From the NCBI GenBank assembly GCA_963751665.1, contig CAVVVF010000001.1, forward strand, positions 372,001 through 436,000: a stretch of DNA of 64,000 nucleotides, in the 5' to 3' direction. Position 1 is the first letter of the stretch. Each line of letters opens with the position of its first letter. The position numbers were made by a program, and so were the translations under genes. The notes below the pieces were generated by a model. That model ran no database searches and was not told where the DNA came from. It was given only the letters and a program-made list of their open reading frames with translations. Positions 45,389-55,861 of this stretch are shown in pieces. This DNA is from AC-69 sp963751665 (lineage in GTDB: Bacteria > Actinomycetota > UBA4738 > HRBIN12).

Positions 45389-46261
45389 TCACCCCGTGTT
45401 GGTGGGGCCGTCGGCCGTCGTCAGCGGGCACCGGGGGTCGGGACCAAGCTCCGCGAAGAGCTCCCACAACCACTCGTGTGTGGGATCCGTGCACACGCGC
45501 CAGGCTCGCTCGGCCGGCCCGGCCATGACGTTCAGGTAGTACATGGTGTGGCCCGGCGGCGCCACGCTCGGCCCGTGATAGCCCCGGGGGATCAGGAACA
45601 CGTCCCCGTCGCGCACCGTCACGGTGACGTCGATGTCGCCGTCGGTGGTGTACGTGCGGTGAAGTCCGAAGCCGCCGTCACCTCGGATCCGGAAGTAATA
45701 GATCTCCTCGAGCGGCACCTCGCGCTCGCTGTGCTCGTCGTGCTTGTGCGGTGGGAACGACGACCAGTTCCCGTCCGGTGTGAGCACCTCCACCGCGATG
45801 AGCCTCTCAGCCTCGAAGGCATCCGCCGACATGAAGTTGTTGACCTGCCGCGTGGCCGCCCCGCCTCCCCGGACCTCCACGGCCACGGCTCGGGCCGGCA
45901 CGTGGACGGGGTCGAGCCGGCGAGTGGCCCGGGCGGAGGGCAAGGCGAACTGGCCGCCGGGCCCGCTCGTGATGTGGGCCTCGCTTCCCGCCGGCAGGTA
46001 GACGAAGTCGCTGACACGTGAGAACACGTCAACGCGTCCGACGAGCTCGAAGGCGTGCGATCCCACCTCCACGCGGCACGAGCCCGAGAGCGGAAGGACC
46101 GCGGACTCGAATCCCTCCAGCGTGATGGCTCGACGCTCGCCTGGCGCGAGTGCCATCACGCGCAGGGCCGAGAACCCCCACCCGGCGCCCTCGGGGGTGA
46201 GAGCGACCGGGTCCGGCCCGTCGGCCAGCGTTCCGGCAGGGCGGAACAGGTCGCCTACCAC
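45389..46261 (-). CDS. iolB: 5-deoxy-glucuronate isomerase
   Basis: Cupin-fold enzyme of myo-inositol catabolism converting 5-deoxy-glucuronate to 5-dehydro-2-deoxy-gluconate. The 290 residues show the bicupin family segments: DFVYLPAGSEAHITS, TRQVNNFMSADAFEAERLIA, WSSFPPHKHDEHSEREVPLE with metal His and Glu, EEIYYFRIRGDGGFGLHRTY and GDVFLIPRGYHGPSVAPPGH. The tail includes WRVCTDPTHEWLW. The metal-binding signature is complete. It is the far downstream member of the inositol locus, separated from iolC by the convergent metalloprotease gene. Frame intact; the start is at 46261. Confidence 0.93.
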   Translation of the reverse strand: MVGDLFRPAGTLADGPDPVALTPEGAGWGFSALRVMALAPGERRAITLEGFESAVLPLSGSCRVEVGSHAFELVGRVDVFSRVSDFVYLPAGSEAHITSGPGGQFALPSARATRRLDPVHVPARAVAVEVRGGGAATRQVNNFMSADAFEAERLIAVEVLTPDGNWSSFPPHKHDEHSEREVPLEEIYYFRIRGDGGFGLHRTYTTDGDIDVTVTVRDGDVFLIPRGYHGPSVAPPGHTMYYLNVMAGPAERAWRVCTDPTHEWLWELFAELGPDPRCPLTTADGPTNTG

Positions 46262-46311
46262 CAGTCACCCCGCCTGCGGCAGGGCGCCGGGGCCGGTACC
46301 CTCGGGACGCG

Positions 46312-46863
46312 GTGAGACGGCTCGCGGCGCTCCTGCTCCTGTTCGCCCTGGCGACGCCATGCAGCGTCCCCCGACCGGTGGACCTCTCGGTGAGGGGAAC
46401 CTCGCCGGCCGACCTGCGGGCCCTGATCGTGGAGACCTGGGGCCGGTTCGTCGAGGCGTTCCCCGCTCGCCGGAGCTGCCTGGCCCCCGTGACGGTTCAA
46501 GGGGCCTGGGAGCTCGACGGCCGGGCCTCGTACGACCCCGGGCGGCGGCTGGTTACGGTCCGCATCCCCGGCTCCGCGCCGAACCTGAGCGCCTCGCTGG
46601 TCCACGAGTTCGCGCACCACATGGAGTTCACTTGCCCGGAGCAGCGCGACGTTCGCGGCGCATTCCTGTCCACGCAGGAGCTTCCGCCCTCCGCGTCCTG
46701 GTTCCAGGGAGCATCCTGGGAGACCATTCCCTCCGAACAGTTCGCCGAGGCGGTGGTCCAGGTGGTGTTGGGCCGGCCGGCGCATCCGGCGATGCTGATC
46801 CAGCCCGGATCCATCGCGCTGCTTCGGGCGTGGGGTCGGGGCGACCTCAGGCATGGCTCATGA
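46312..46863 (+). CDS. Secreted zinc-metalloprotease-like protein
   Basis: A 183-residue exported protein starting at GTG 46312 (MRRLAALLLLFALATPCSVP), with a signal peptide; the ATPC may act as a lipobox. The only catalytic-looking motif is SLVHEFAHHMEFTCPEQ, an H-E-x-x-H zinc motif with an extra His. A later Glu-containing helix (PSEQFAEAVVQVVLG) could give a third ligand as in gluzincins; this is inference. Two Cys, in RRSCLAPV and FTCPEQ, may pair outside the cell. I do not recognise the family. The gene is opposite in strand to the whole inositol set and its end overlaps iolC by 17 bp. Confidence 0.65.
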   Translation: MRRLAALLLLFALATPCSVPRPVDLSVRGTSPADLRALIVETWGRFVEAFPARRSCLAPVTVQGAWELDGRASYDPGRRLVTVRIPGSAPNLSASLVHEFAHHMEFTCPEQRDVRGAFLSTQELPPSASWFQGASWETIPSEQFAEAVVQVVLGRPAHPAMLIQPGSIALLRAWGRGDLRHGS

Positions 46864-47794
46864 GGGCGAGCACCTGGTCCTCGTCCGGCATGGCGTCGGC
46901 GCACGCGAGCTGAGAGGCGACGAAACCCCCCGCCGCGTTGGCGAACCGGATGGTCCTCACGATCTCCCATCCTCCCAGGAGGCCATGGCAGAGCGCCGCG
47001 CCGAAGGCGTCTCCCGCGCCGAGCCCGTTCACCACCTCCACCGCCACGGGCGGGATGCGCTCCATCCCTCCGTCCCACGCCACCAGGACACCGTCGGGTC
47101 CCAGCTTCACCACCGCCAGCTCGAGGCCCAGGCCGAGCAGACGCTCGGCCTGGGCCTCCGGTTCGCCTTCGCCGACGACGATCGCGACTTCCTCCTGGTT
47201 GCCGACGGCGACCGTCGCGTGCTCCAGCGCCCGGCGCTGCCGGTCCCGGGCCTCCCCCGGCGCTTGCCAGAAGCCCGCCCGGAAATCCAGGTCGTGGACG
47301 GTAGTGCCCGAACGTCCCCGAGCCTCCAGCGCGGCGGCCGTCGCCGAGCGGCTGGGCTCATCCGAGAGGCCGGTCCCCGTGGTCCAGAGGATCCTGGCCC
47401 GCCGGATGGCGTCGAGGTCCAGGTCGTCCGGCGTCAGGTTCATGTCGGGGGCCTTCGGCTCCCGATAGAACAGCAACGGGAAGGAGTCGGGCGGGAAGAG
47501 CTCGCAGAAGACGATCGGGGTCCGAAGCGTCGGGTCGGTGGAGACGTACCGGTCGTCGACGCCGAAGGAACGAAGCGCCTGCCTCACGTAGGTCCCGAAG
47601 CCGTCGTCGCCGATCTTGGTGATCACCGCGGCGCGGTGACCGTAGCGCGCCGCTCCCACCGCGACGTTGGTTGCGGTCCCGCCGAGCGACTTCGCGAACG
47701 TGCCCACGTCGGCCAGGCGGACGCCGCTCTGCAAAGGGTAAAGGTCGACCCCGACACGCCCCATGGTCAGGACGTCGTACGGAGCCGCGCCCAC
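46847..47794 (-). CDS. iolC: 5-dehydro-2-deoxygluconokinase
   Basis: PfkB-family kinase of inositol catabolism phosphorylating 5-dehydro-2-deoxygluconate. The 315 residues contain the N-terminal signature FAKSLGGTATNVAVGAARYG, the substrate-side VGVDLYPLQSGVRLADVGTF, and the C-terminal PfkB signature VNGLGAGDAFGAALCHGLL with the catalytic Asp. AVKLGPDGVLVAWDGG precedes it. GTG 47794 is preceded by the stop of the ABC ATPase 2 bp before; a CTG at 47800 is possible. The IolC assignment rests on the fold plus neighbours iolB, iolD and the transporter. Frame intact. Confidence 0.87.
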   Translation of the reverse strand: MGAAPYDVLTMGRVGVDLYPLQSGVRLADVGTFAKSLGGTATNVAVGAARYGHRAAVITKIGDDGFGTYVRQALRSFGVDDRYVSTDPTLRTPIVFCELFPPDSFPLLFYREPKAPDMNLTPDDLDLDAIRRARILWTTGTGLSDEPSRSATAAALEARGRSGTTVHDLDFRAGFWQAPGEARDRQRRALEHATVAVGNQEEVAIVVGEGEPEAQAERLLGLGLELAVVKLGPDGVLVAWDGGMERIPPVAVEVVNGLGAGDAFGAALCHGLLGGWEIVRTIRFANAAGGFVASQLACADAMPDEDQVLALMSHA

Positions 47795-47796
47795 GA

Positions 47797-48667
47797 TCAG
47801 GCGCCGGGATCCTTGGCCTCGCGCTCGAGCGCCTCGGCCGCACGGGCCAGGTCGTCGCCCGCCTCGCCGCTGGCCTTCCCGGCGGCGCGCTCGAGCTCGT
47901 GCGCGAGGTTCTCGAGCTCCTCGCCCCCGGCCATCATCTGGACCAGCCGATCCAGGCCGAGCTCCTCCTTCGAGTAGTCGCCGTACACGCGACCCCGGCG
48001 CAGGATCACGAGGTGGTCGCCTACGGGGTAGGCGTGGTGCGGGTTGTGCGTGATGAAGATGACCCCCACCCCTCGCTGCCTGGCCTGGACGATGTACCGG
48101 AGCACCACGCCCGCCTGCTTCACGCCGAGCGCCGCCGTTGGCTCGTCCAGGATCAGGACCTTCGCGCGCCGAAATACACCGCCCGGGCGATGGCGACCGA
48201 CTGCCGCTCGCCTCCGGACAGCGTTCCGACCGTTTGCTCGGGATCGCGGATGTCGATGCCCATCTTGGCCAGCTCCTGCCGCGTGGTGTCCTTGGCGAAC
48301 CGCACGTCAAACCGTCGGAACGGTCCCCATCCTTTCGTGGGCTCGGAGCCGAGGAAGAAGTTCCGCCAGATCGAGAGGAGTGGGATCATCGCCAGGTCCT
48401 GGTACACCGTGGCGATCCCCAGCTCGAGCGCGTCGCGAGGCGACGCGAACTCCCGGGGCCTGCCGTCGAACAGGTACTCGCCCTCGTCGGGTCGGTACAC
48501 CCCGGACAGGGTCTTGATCAGGGTCGACTTCCCGGCGCCGTTGTCGCCGAGCAGGCAGGTCACCTGGCCCGCCTGCACGTCATCGAAACGTCCTTCAGCG
48601 CGATGACGCTGCCGAAATACTTCGAGATCTCCCGGACGTCCAGGAGCGCCGCCCCGTTCGTGCTCAC
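47797..48667 (-). CDS. Sugar/inositol ABC transporter ATP-binding protein, frameshifted
   Basis: A single-cassette CUT2-type ATPase of about 290 residues powering uptake by the adjacent permease. It starts VSTNGAALLDVREISKYFGS; TCLLGDNGAGKSTLIKTLSG is Walker A, LAMIPLLSIWRNFFLG the Q-loop region, VGTLSGGERQSVAIARAVYF the ABC signature, and KVLILDEPTAALGVKQAGVV Walker B. The GVIFITHNPHHAYPVGD H-loop follows. Indels lie near 48580 and 48165; at the latter two surplus bases fit the expected AVYFGAKVLILDEP. Unlike RbsA it has one cassette only. GTG 48667 overlaps the permease stop (GTGA). Confidence 0.87.
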
Positions 48668-49735
48668 CGCAGCGCCGCCCTCGTCCGGATGAAGTTATTG
48701 AAGATCACCGCTCCGAGCAGGAGACCGCCGATGAAGACCTGGTACCAGTCGCCTTCCACGCCGGTGATGACGATGCCTTGCTGGACCAGTGCGAAGATCA
48801 AAGCGCCGAGCGCGGCGCCGATCGCGGAGCCGTAGCCGCCGGTCAGGAGGCACCCCCCCACGACCGCAGCGATGATCGCCTGGAACTCCTGGCCGGTCCC
48901 GCGAAGCGTGTCGGCGCCGGTGAACTGGACGACCTGGATCACCGCGACCAGCCACGCGGCGAACGCGGTCGTCATGAACAGTGCGATCTTGACCCGCCGC
49001 GTGGGCACGCCGACGTTCCGAGCGGCATCCACGGCGCCGCCGGTGCCGAAGATCCAGTTCCCCGCGCGGGTCCGGAGCAGGACCCACGTCGCGAGCGCCG
49101 TGAGGCCGACCCACCACAGGATCGCGACGTTGAACTGGCTCCCGAACAGGTTCAGGTTGCTGGCGAAGATCTTCTGGGCCAGCCCGTAGCCAGCGACGAC
49201 GTCCAGCTGGCCCAGCTGGGTCCGGTCCGTGAGCAGGCGGGTCACGGCGATGCTGACCCCTCGGAACATGAACAGCGTGCCGAGCGTGACGATGAACGAC
49301 GGAAGCTTCGTCGCGATCACGATCGAGCCGTTGAACAGGCCGGTGGTCAGGGCGAACAGCAGGGAGACCCCGACCGCCGGCCACAGGGTCCACCCGAAGC
49401 CACCGCCGGTCGTCGGCGTGACCAGGACCATGATCACCATCCCGGAGAACCCGATGATCGAGCCGACCGACAGGTCGAACTCGCCGGCGATCATGAGCAG
49501 GGCCACGGCCACGGCCAGGATCCCGAGCGGCGCCGCCCTGTTGAGGATGGAGGCCGTGGTGGCCAAGCTGATGAAGTTGTGTCGGCTGGCCGACGATAGC
49601 GAAGAGGACCCAGACGATCACCACCCCGGCGAGCGCCCCCACCTCGGGCCGGGACAACACCTTCGACAGCGTGCTCTTCTGCCGGACCCGCTCGTCCGCC
49701 GGAGCGGCGGCCGGCGGGATCGTCTCCGCTGCCAT
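48664..49735 (-). CDS. Sugar/inositol ABC transporter permease, frameshifted
   Basis: A CUT2 (ribose-type) integral membrane permease, about 355 residues with nine or ten helices. GILAVAVALLMIAGEFDLSV and VGSIIGFSGMVIMVLVTP carry the family's G-E-F/I-D-L-S-V-G-S motif. LPSFIVTLGTLFMFRGVSIA, the FAAWLVAVIQVVQF region and FQAIIAAVVGGCLLTGGYGS follow. One indel near 49580 separates the N-terminal 45 residues. ATG 49735 has GGAGGAGAAGGAG before it. It follows the binding-protein gene after a strong hairpin and overlaps the ATPase start, so the order is binding protein, permease, ATPase. Confidence 0.88.
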
Positions 49736-49767
49736 GACTCCTTCTCCTCCGATCACGTGGACGGGTG

Positions 49768-49796
49768 ATGGGGCCCGCCGAAACGGCGGGCCCCAT
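49768..49796 (-). terminator. 13-bp hairpin between binding-protein and permease genes
   Basis: ATGGGGCCCGCCG (49768-49780), loop AAA and CGGCGGGCCCCAT (49784-49796) are perfectly complementary. There is no clear T-run on the minus strand after it, so partial termination or mRNA 3'-end protection of the upstream binding-protein message is more likely than full termination. Placing a hairpin here would raise binding protein above permease. Confidence 0.6.
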
Positions 49797-49808
49797 GACC
49801 GGATTGGC

Positions 49809-50801
49809 TTACCGTACTCCCTGGTCGGTGAACTTGATGACGTCGGCCGCGTTGTCCTTGGTCACGAACTGCGGTCCGGTCAGCACGACCCGGTCCGCGC
49901 TCCCAAGCGCCACGGCGCCGGTCGCGAGGTACTGGGTGAGGAACACGATCGGCAGATACCCCTGCAGGTACTGGGCCTGATCGATGGCGAATAGCATGTC
50001 ACCCTTGTCGATGGCACTCAGCACGTCCGTCGACAGGTCGAACGTCGCCAGCTTGATCTGCCCCAGCTTGCCCGCCTGCTGCAGCGCCTGGATGGCGGGC
50101 GTGGAGGCGGTCGGTCCCAGCGTCAGGATCCCGTCGATCGAGGGATCCGACTGGATCTTGCTGGCGATCGACTGCGTGATGCCGGCCGGGTCGTTCAGGT
50201 CGACGGGGACGACCTCGGCCTTGAAGCCCAGCCCCTCGCTGAAGCCCTTGCATCGAAGGTCGAGGGCGACGTTGCCGACCTCCTGGTTGACGCAGATCGC
50301 CTTGGTGACCCCCGCGTCCTTCATCCGTTGTCCGGCCAACTGCCCGGCGACCTCTTCTGTCTGTCCGACGTGCACCAGTACGCCGAGCTTCTGGAACACG
50401 TCGCTGCCCGAGTTGATCGAGATCACCGGGATCCCGGCGCTCACGGCCTTCTTGATCGATGGCCCGAGCGCGTCGGCATCGGGGATGCTGACGATCAGGC
50501 CGTCCGGCTTCGAGGCCACCGCGGCGTCGATCAGTTGGGCCATAGCGACCATGTCGAAGGTTCCCGGCGCGCGGTACTCGGCCGTTACCGCCTCGTCCGC
50601 CGCCGCGTCCTTGACGCCGTTGGCTACGATGGACCAGAACGGGTCCGAGGCCTGGCCGTGGGTGACGACGACGATCCGGAACCCGCGCTGGTTGACGCCG
50701 CCCGACTGTCCGGGCGACCCCTTCTCGTTCCCGCCACCGGTGCACGCCGCCCCCGAGAGGGCCAGCACCAGCAGCAGCCCCGCCCACCTTCGACGGATCA
50801 T
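49809..50801 (-). CDS. Sugar/inositol ABC transporter substrate-binding lipoprotein
   Basis: A 330-residue periplasmic-binding-protein-like lipoprotein of the ribose/inositol (type 1) fold. MIRRRWAGLLLVLALSGAAC is the signal peptide with lipobox SGAAC. FRIVVVTHGQASDPFWSIVA, TFDMVAMAQLIDAAVASKPD, DGLIVSIPDADALGPSIKKA, GIPVISINSGSDVFQKLGVL and DGILTLGPTASTPAIQALQQ show the two-lobed fold. It is likely the inositol receptor because the neighbours are iol genes; the actual ligand is not readable from sequence. Frame intact. The ATG at 50801 is near GGAGGGG. Confidence 0.9.
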   Translation of the reverse strand: MIRRRWAGLLLVLALSGAACTGGGNEKGSPGQSGGVNQRGFRIVVVTHGQASDPFWSIVANGVKDAAADEAVTAEYRAPGTFDMVAMAQLIDAAVASKPDGLIVSIPDADALGPSIKKAVSAGIPVISINSGSDVFQKLGVLVHVGQTEEVAGQLAGQRMKDAGVTKAICVNQEVGNVALDLRCKGFSEGLGFKAEVVPVDLNDPAGITQSIASKIQSDPSIDGILTLGPTASTPAIQALQQAGKLGQIKLATFDLSTDVLSAIDKGDMLFAIDQAQYLQGYLPIVFLTQYLATGAVALGSADRVVLTGPQFVTKDNAADVIKFTDQGVR

Positions 50802-50936
50802 TCCCCCTCCTCTCCTCGGGGGTGACGCCTCATCGCGTGCCCCCCTCCGACACCGATCACTCCCACGGACGACGGCCCGAGGCCGCCTCCCAACCGCTCG
50901 AGGAACGCGAGGCTCGCGGCGCGTCCCGGACGGGGC

Positions 50937-51761
50937 CTAGACCTCCTCGGGTGGCCCCTCGAGCACCGCGTCCTGCTCCAGCACGTACCAGCCATCGTAG
51001 TCCGGACGCCTCGAGGGCCGAGACGATGGCCGCGACGTCCACGTCGCCCGTCCCGAGCGGCCGGTACATCCCGCGCCGCGACGGCGTCCCGGTAGCCGAT
51101 CCGTCCCGCCGCCACCTGCTCCGCCAGGTCGGCCGAGACGTCCTTCAGATGGACGTGGACCACGCGATCCCGCGCGTCCGTGGTGAGCTCGACCGGATCG
51201 GCCCCCCCGACCATCAGATGGCCGGTGTCGACGCACAGGGACACGGGCGAGGACTCCAGCAGGCGCTCGACGTCCTCGGGTCGCTCGACGACCGTGCCGT
51301 GATGGGGATGGAGGGCGACCGCAGGCCCCGCTCGCGAGCCGAGATCGATCACCCGGCCGATCCCGCGCCCGAGCGACGCCCATGCGGTGGCGTCGAGATC
51401 CGCACCGGCCTCATAGCCGTCCCGACCGGTGCCGCCGCCAGGACGAGCACGCTCGGCGCCGGCCGCGGCCATCAGGTCGGCCTGCGCGGCCACCCGCGCG
51501 AGCTCCTCCGCGAGCACGCCGGCTCGTGCAGGACCGCGGGGACGAACCCCGCCACCAGCCAGAGGCCGTGCTCGGCCAGCGCGCGCCTCGAGCCGTGAGC
51601 CGATGGGCAGATACCCGTCGGGGCCGAGCTCGGTGGCGCGAAGGCCGAGGCCGGCATCTCGGAGAGGACCCGGTCGGGTTCCAGCTGATAGCCCCACCCC
51701 GGCACCTCGCAGACGCCCCAGGTGATGGGCGCGCCGGCGACGCGCGGCGAGCGACCCTCAC
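50937..51761 (-). CDS. IolE-like sugar phosphate isomerase/epimerase, frameshifted
   Basis: A TIM-barrel protein of about 275 residues, the position and type fitting 2-keto-myo-inositol dehydratase (IolE) or an inosose isomerase (IolI). VAGAPITWGVCEVPGWGYQL is the usual N-terminal strand with ITWGV; LRATELGPDGYLP, ALHPHHGTVVERPEDVERLL, SLCVDTGHLMVGGADPVELT with metal Asp and His, and VVHVHLKDVSADLAEQVAAG follow. GYDGWYVLEQDAV is at the end with a metal Glu. At least five indels occur. GTG 51761 overlaps the iolG-like stop (GTGA). The stop is at 50937. Confidence 0.8.
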
Positions 51762-52775
51762 CCGACCTCCTCCAGGCGCACCGGCCGGTGCTCGGCGCGG
51801 GAGCGGTCGCACGCCACGGCGATGCGGAGCGCCTCCAAGGCGTCCTCGGCCGTGCACGGGCTCTCCCGACGTCCCGCCGCCACCTCCACGAACGCACTCC
51901 ATCTCGGCCCGATACGCCTCGGCGAACCGGTGCCTGGAAATTCGGGATACGGGTCGGCGGGCGCGGGCGCCGCATCCGGCTCCACGGAGCGGAGGGGCAG
52001 CCGGCGTCCCACCCGACCACGACGCTGTCCCCCGAGCCGAGCAGCTCCATGCGGATGTCGTAGCCGAGGGGGTCGTGGCGGGTCACCGAGAGGATCCCGA
52101 AGGCCCCGCCCGACAGCCGGAACGTGGCCACCGCCGTGTCGACGTCGCCGTACTTCTCGAACAGCGGGAACTCGATCACCGCGCCGTCCGCGTACGTCTC
52201 CACCATCTCCTGCCCGGTGACGAACCGGAGGGCGTCGAAGTCGTGGACGCTGAAGTCGCGGAAGATGCCGCCGGAGACGGGGATGTACTCCTCGTGCGGC
52301 GGCGCGGGGTCGTGGCCCGCCATCCGCACGACGTAGAGGGTGCCCGAGCCCGCCGCCGGCGACGAGATCGCGGGCGGCGCGGTACCCGGGGTCGAACCGG
52401 CGCTGGAACCCCATCTGGAAGGGGATCCCTGCAGCTTTGACATGGGCCACGACATCCGACGGTGGAGGCGAGGTCGAGCGAGATCGGCTTCTCGCAGAAC
52501 GTCGGGAGCCCGGCGTCGGCCGCCTGATGGACCAACGGCGCGTGCGCGTCGGTGGCGGCTGCGATCACGACCGCATCCGAGGCCTTCATGGCATCGGCGA
52601 CGTCGTCCCGGCCTCGACGCCGAGCTCGTCGGCCACGGTCCGGGCACGGTCCCGATCGGCGTCTGTCACGAGCACGTCCACCGCTGGAAGCGCGGCCAGC
52701 GTGGCCGCGTGCACGACGCCCATGCGTCCCACGCCGATCACCGCGATCCGCGATCAGCGAGCGCCCCCTCCCCAT
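51758..52775 (-). CDS. IolG-like Gfo/Idh/MocA oxidoreductase, frameshifted
   Basis: An NAD-dependent dehydrogenase of about 335 residues, plausibly inositol 2-dehydrogenase, the first step of inositol catabolism. IAVIGVGRMGVVHAATLAAL is the Rossmann loop; SDAVVIAAATDAHAPLV, GLPTFCEKPISLD (the E-K-P motif with catalytic Lys) and GIPFQMGFQRRFDPGYRAAR follow, then GGIFRDFSVHDFDALRFVTG with the D-x-x-x-H active-site pair. The frame breaks near 52745, 52600, 52480, 52370, 52000 and 51890. The start is unresolved: ATG 52775 (MGRGRSLIA) is the best candidate, joined by an indel. It is divergent from iolD across the operator region. Confidence 0.83.
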
Positions 52776-52782
52776 CCGTGCC

Positions 52783-52792
52783 GGAACGTTCC
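52783..52792. promoter_or_regulatory. Operator 1, GGAACGTTCC palindrome
   Basis: A 10-bp perfect dyad 8 bp before the iolG-like ATG at 52775. It matches the core of the second operator 47 bp away (centre to centre). LacI-family sites are typically such palindromes with a central CG, and a LacI-family gene lies at 54773. Confidence 0.6.
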
Positions 52793-52827
52793 AGCCGGAG
52801 CGCCTCCTCGCGATGACGTGCGCGCCG

Positions 52828-52841
52828 TTGGAACGTTCCAA
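52828..52841. promoter_or_regulatory. Operator 2, TTGGAACGTTCCAA palindrome
   Basis: A 14-bp perfect dyad, TTGGAACGTTCCAA, in the divergent gap between the iolG-like gene and iolD. Its left half coincides with the candidate -35 box for iolD. Together with operator 1 it could be bridged by a LacI-family tetramer or bound by two dimers; both are inference. Confidence 0.65.
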
Positions 52842-52857
52842 GACGAGGGCGTAGGAT
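52828..52857 (+). promoter_or_regulatory. Candidate iolD promoter overlapping operator 2
   Basis: TTGGAA (52828-52833), an 18-bp spacer and TAGGAT (52852-52857) resemble a sigma-70-type promoter reading toward iolD at 52926. The -35 box lies within the palindrome, so repressor binding would block RNA polymerase. Predicted from sequence alone. Confidence 0.45.
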
Positions 52858-52925
52858 AGGTGCCGCTTCGACGGCGTGTCAAGGCAGGGGATCGCCGCGG
52901 GGCCGTCGAGTCCGGGAGGGGCGCG

Positions 52926-54772
<1,847 letters not shown>

Positions 54773-54776
<4 letters not shown>

Positions 54777-55861
54777 GCGGAACGACGGCGATCCGGGACG
54801 CGCGGCCCGCGCGCAGGGGTCGCCGCCGACAGGGCCATCCCACGATCCTCGACGTGGCCGAGCGAGCGGGAGTATCCAAGTCGCTGGTCTCGCTGGCGCT
54901 TCGTGGCTCACCAATGGTCCGGGAGGAGAAGCGGAAGGCGGTCCTTCGCGCAGCGGAGCAGCTCGGCTACCGTCCGAACGCCGTCGCCCGATCGCTCGTC
55001 CGGAAGCGGACCAACGTGATCGGCGTGATGCTGTCCGATCTCCACAACCTCTACTTCGCGGAAGTAGTGGACGGGATCGAGGCCGAGGCCCTCTCGGCTG
55101 AGTACCGTGCCCTCATCAACACCGGTAGCCGCATGGCCGAGCGCGAGTGGGAGGCGATCGAGACCCTCCTGCAGCTTCGAACCGACGGTCTGATCCTGGC
55201 CGGGCCGGTGCTTCCTGCTTCTCTGATCCTCTCTGCCGCCTCATCGGTCCCCGTGGTACTCGTCGCCCGGGCCTCGCGGTGGCCCTCGGTCGATTCGGTC
55301 ACCAACGACGATCGGGCCGGTGCCCGGATGGCGGTCGACCATCTGGTGTCGCTGGGGCATCGAGACATCGCGCACGTCGACGGCGGAACGGGCGCCGGGG
55401 CGGCGTCTCGGCGGTCGGGATACCTCGAAGCGATGCGCGATCACGGACTGGCTCGCGTCGCGGTAGTGGCACCCGGGGCGTTCACGGAGGAGGGCGGTGC
55501 GGCTGGCATCGACCGGCTCCTCGCGTCCGGAGCCAGACCTACGGCGGTCTTCGTTGCGAACGACCTGGCGGCGGTGGGTGCGCTCCACGCGCTGGAACGG
55601 CACGGGGCCGCGGTACCCGAAGACGTGTCCGTGGTGGGCTACGACAACACGGCACTCGCCGGGCTCGGTCACATCGATCTGACGACCATCGACCAGCCGA
55701 GGCGCGAGATCGGCGCCATGGCCGTCCGCCTCCTGTTGGAACGGCTGGACGACGGCCGCCATCGGGGCCGCCACGTCGTGCTGTCGCCGCGTCTGGTCGT
55801 GCGGGGGACGACCCGGCCGCCGCATGGCCGGGCCATCGCCGCTACACCAGCCCTGCGGTAA
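54773..55861 (+). CDS. LacI-family transcriptional regulator, probable inositol repressor
   Basis: A 362-residue LacI/GalR protein. The HTH is at about residues 23-45 (TILDVAERAGVSKSLVSLAL), followed by the hinge helix region RPNAVARSLVRKRTNVIGVM. The effector domain has LHNLYFAEVVDGIEAEALSA, DGLILAGPVLPASLILS, PTAVFVANDLAAVGALHALE and DVSVVGYDNTALAGLGHIDL. The 22-residue basic N-terminal extension is unusual. GTG 54773 overlaps the iolD stop by four bases (GTGA), so it is made with iolD and can feed back on the operators at 52783 and 52828. Its end overlaps the convergent lipoprotein gene by 20 bp. Frame intact. Confidence 0.9.
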
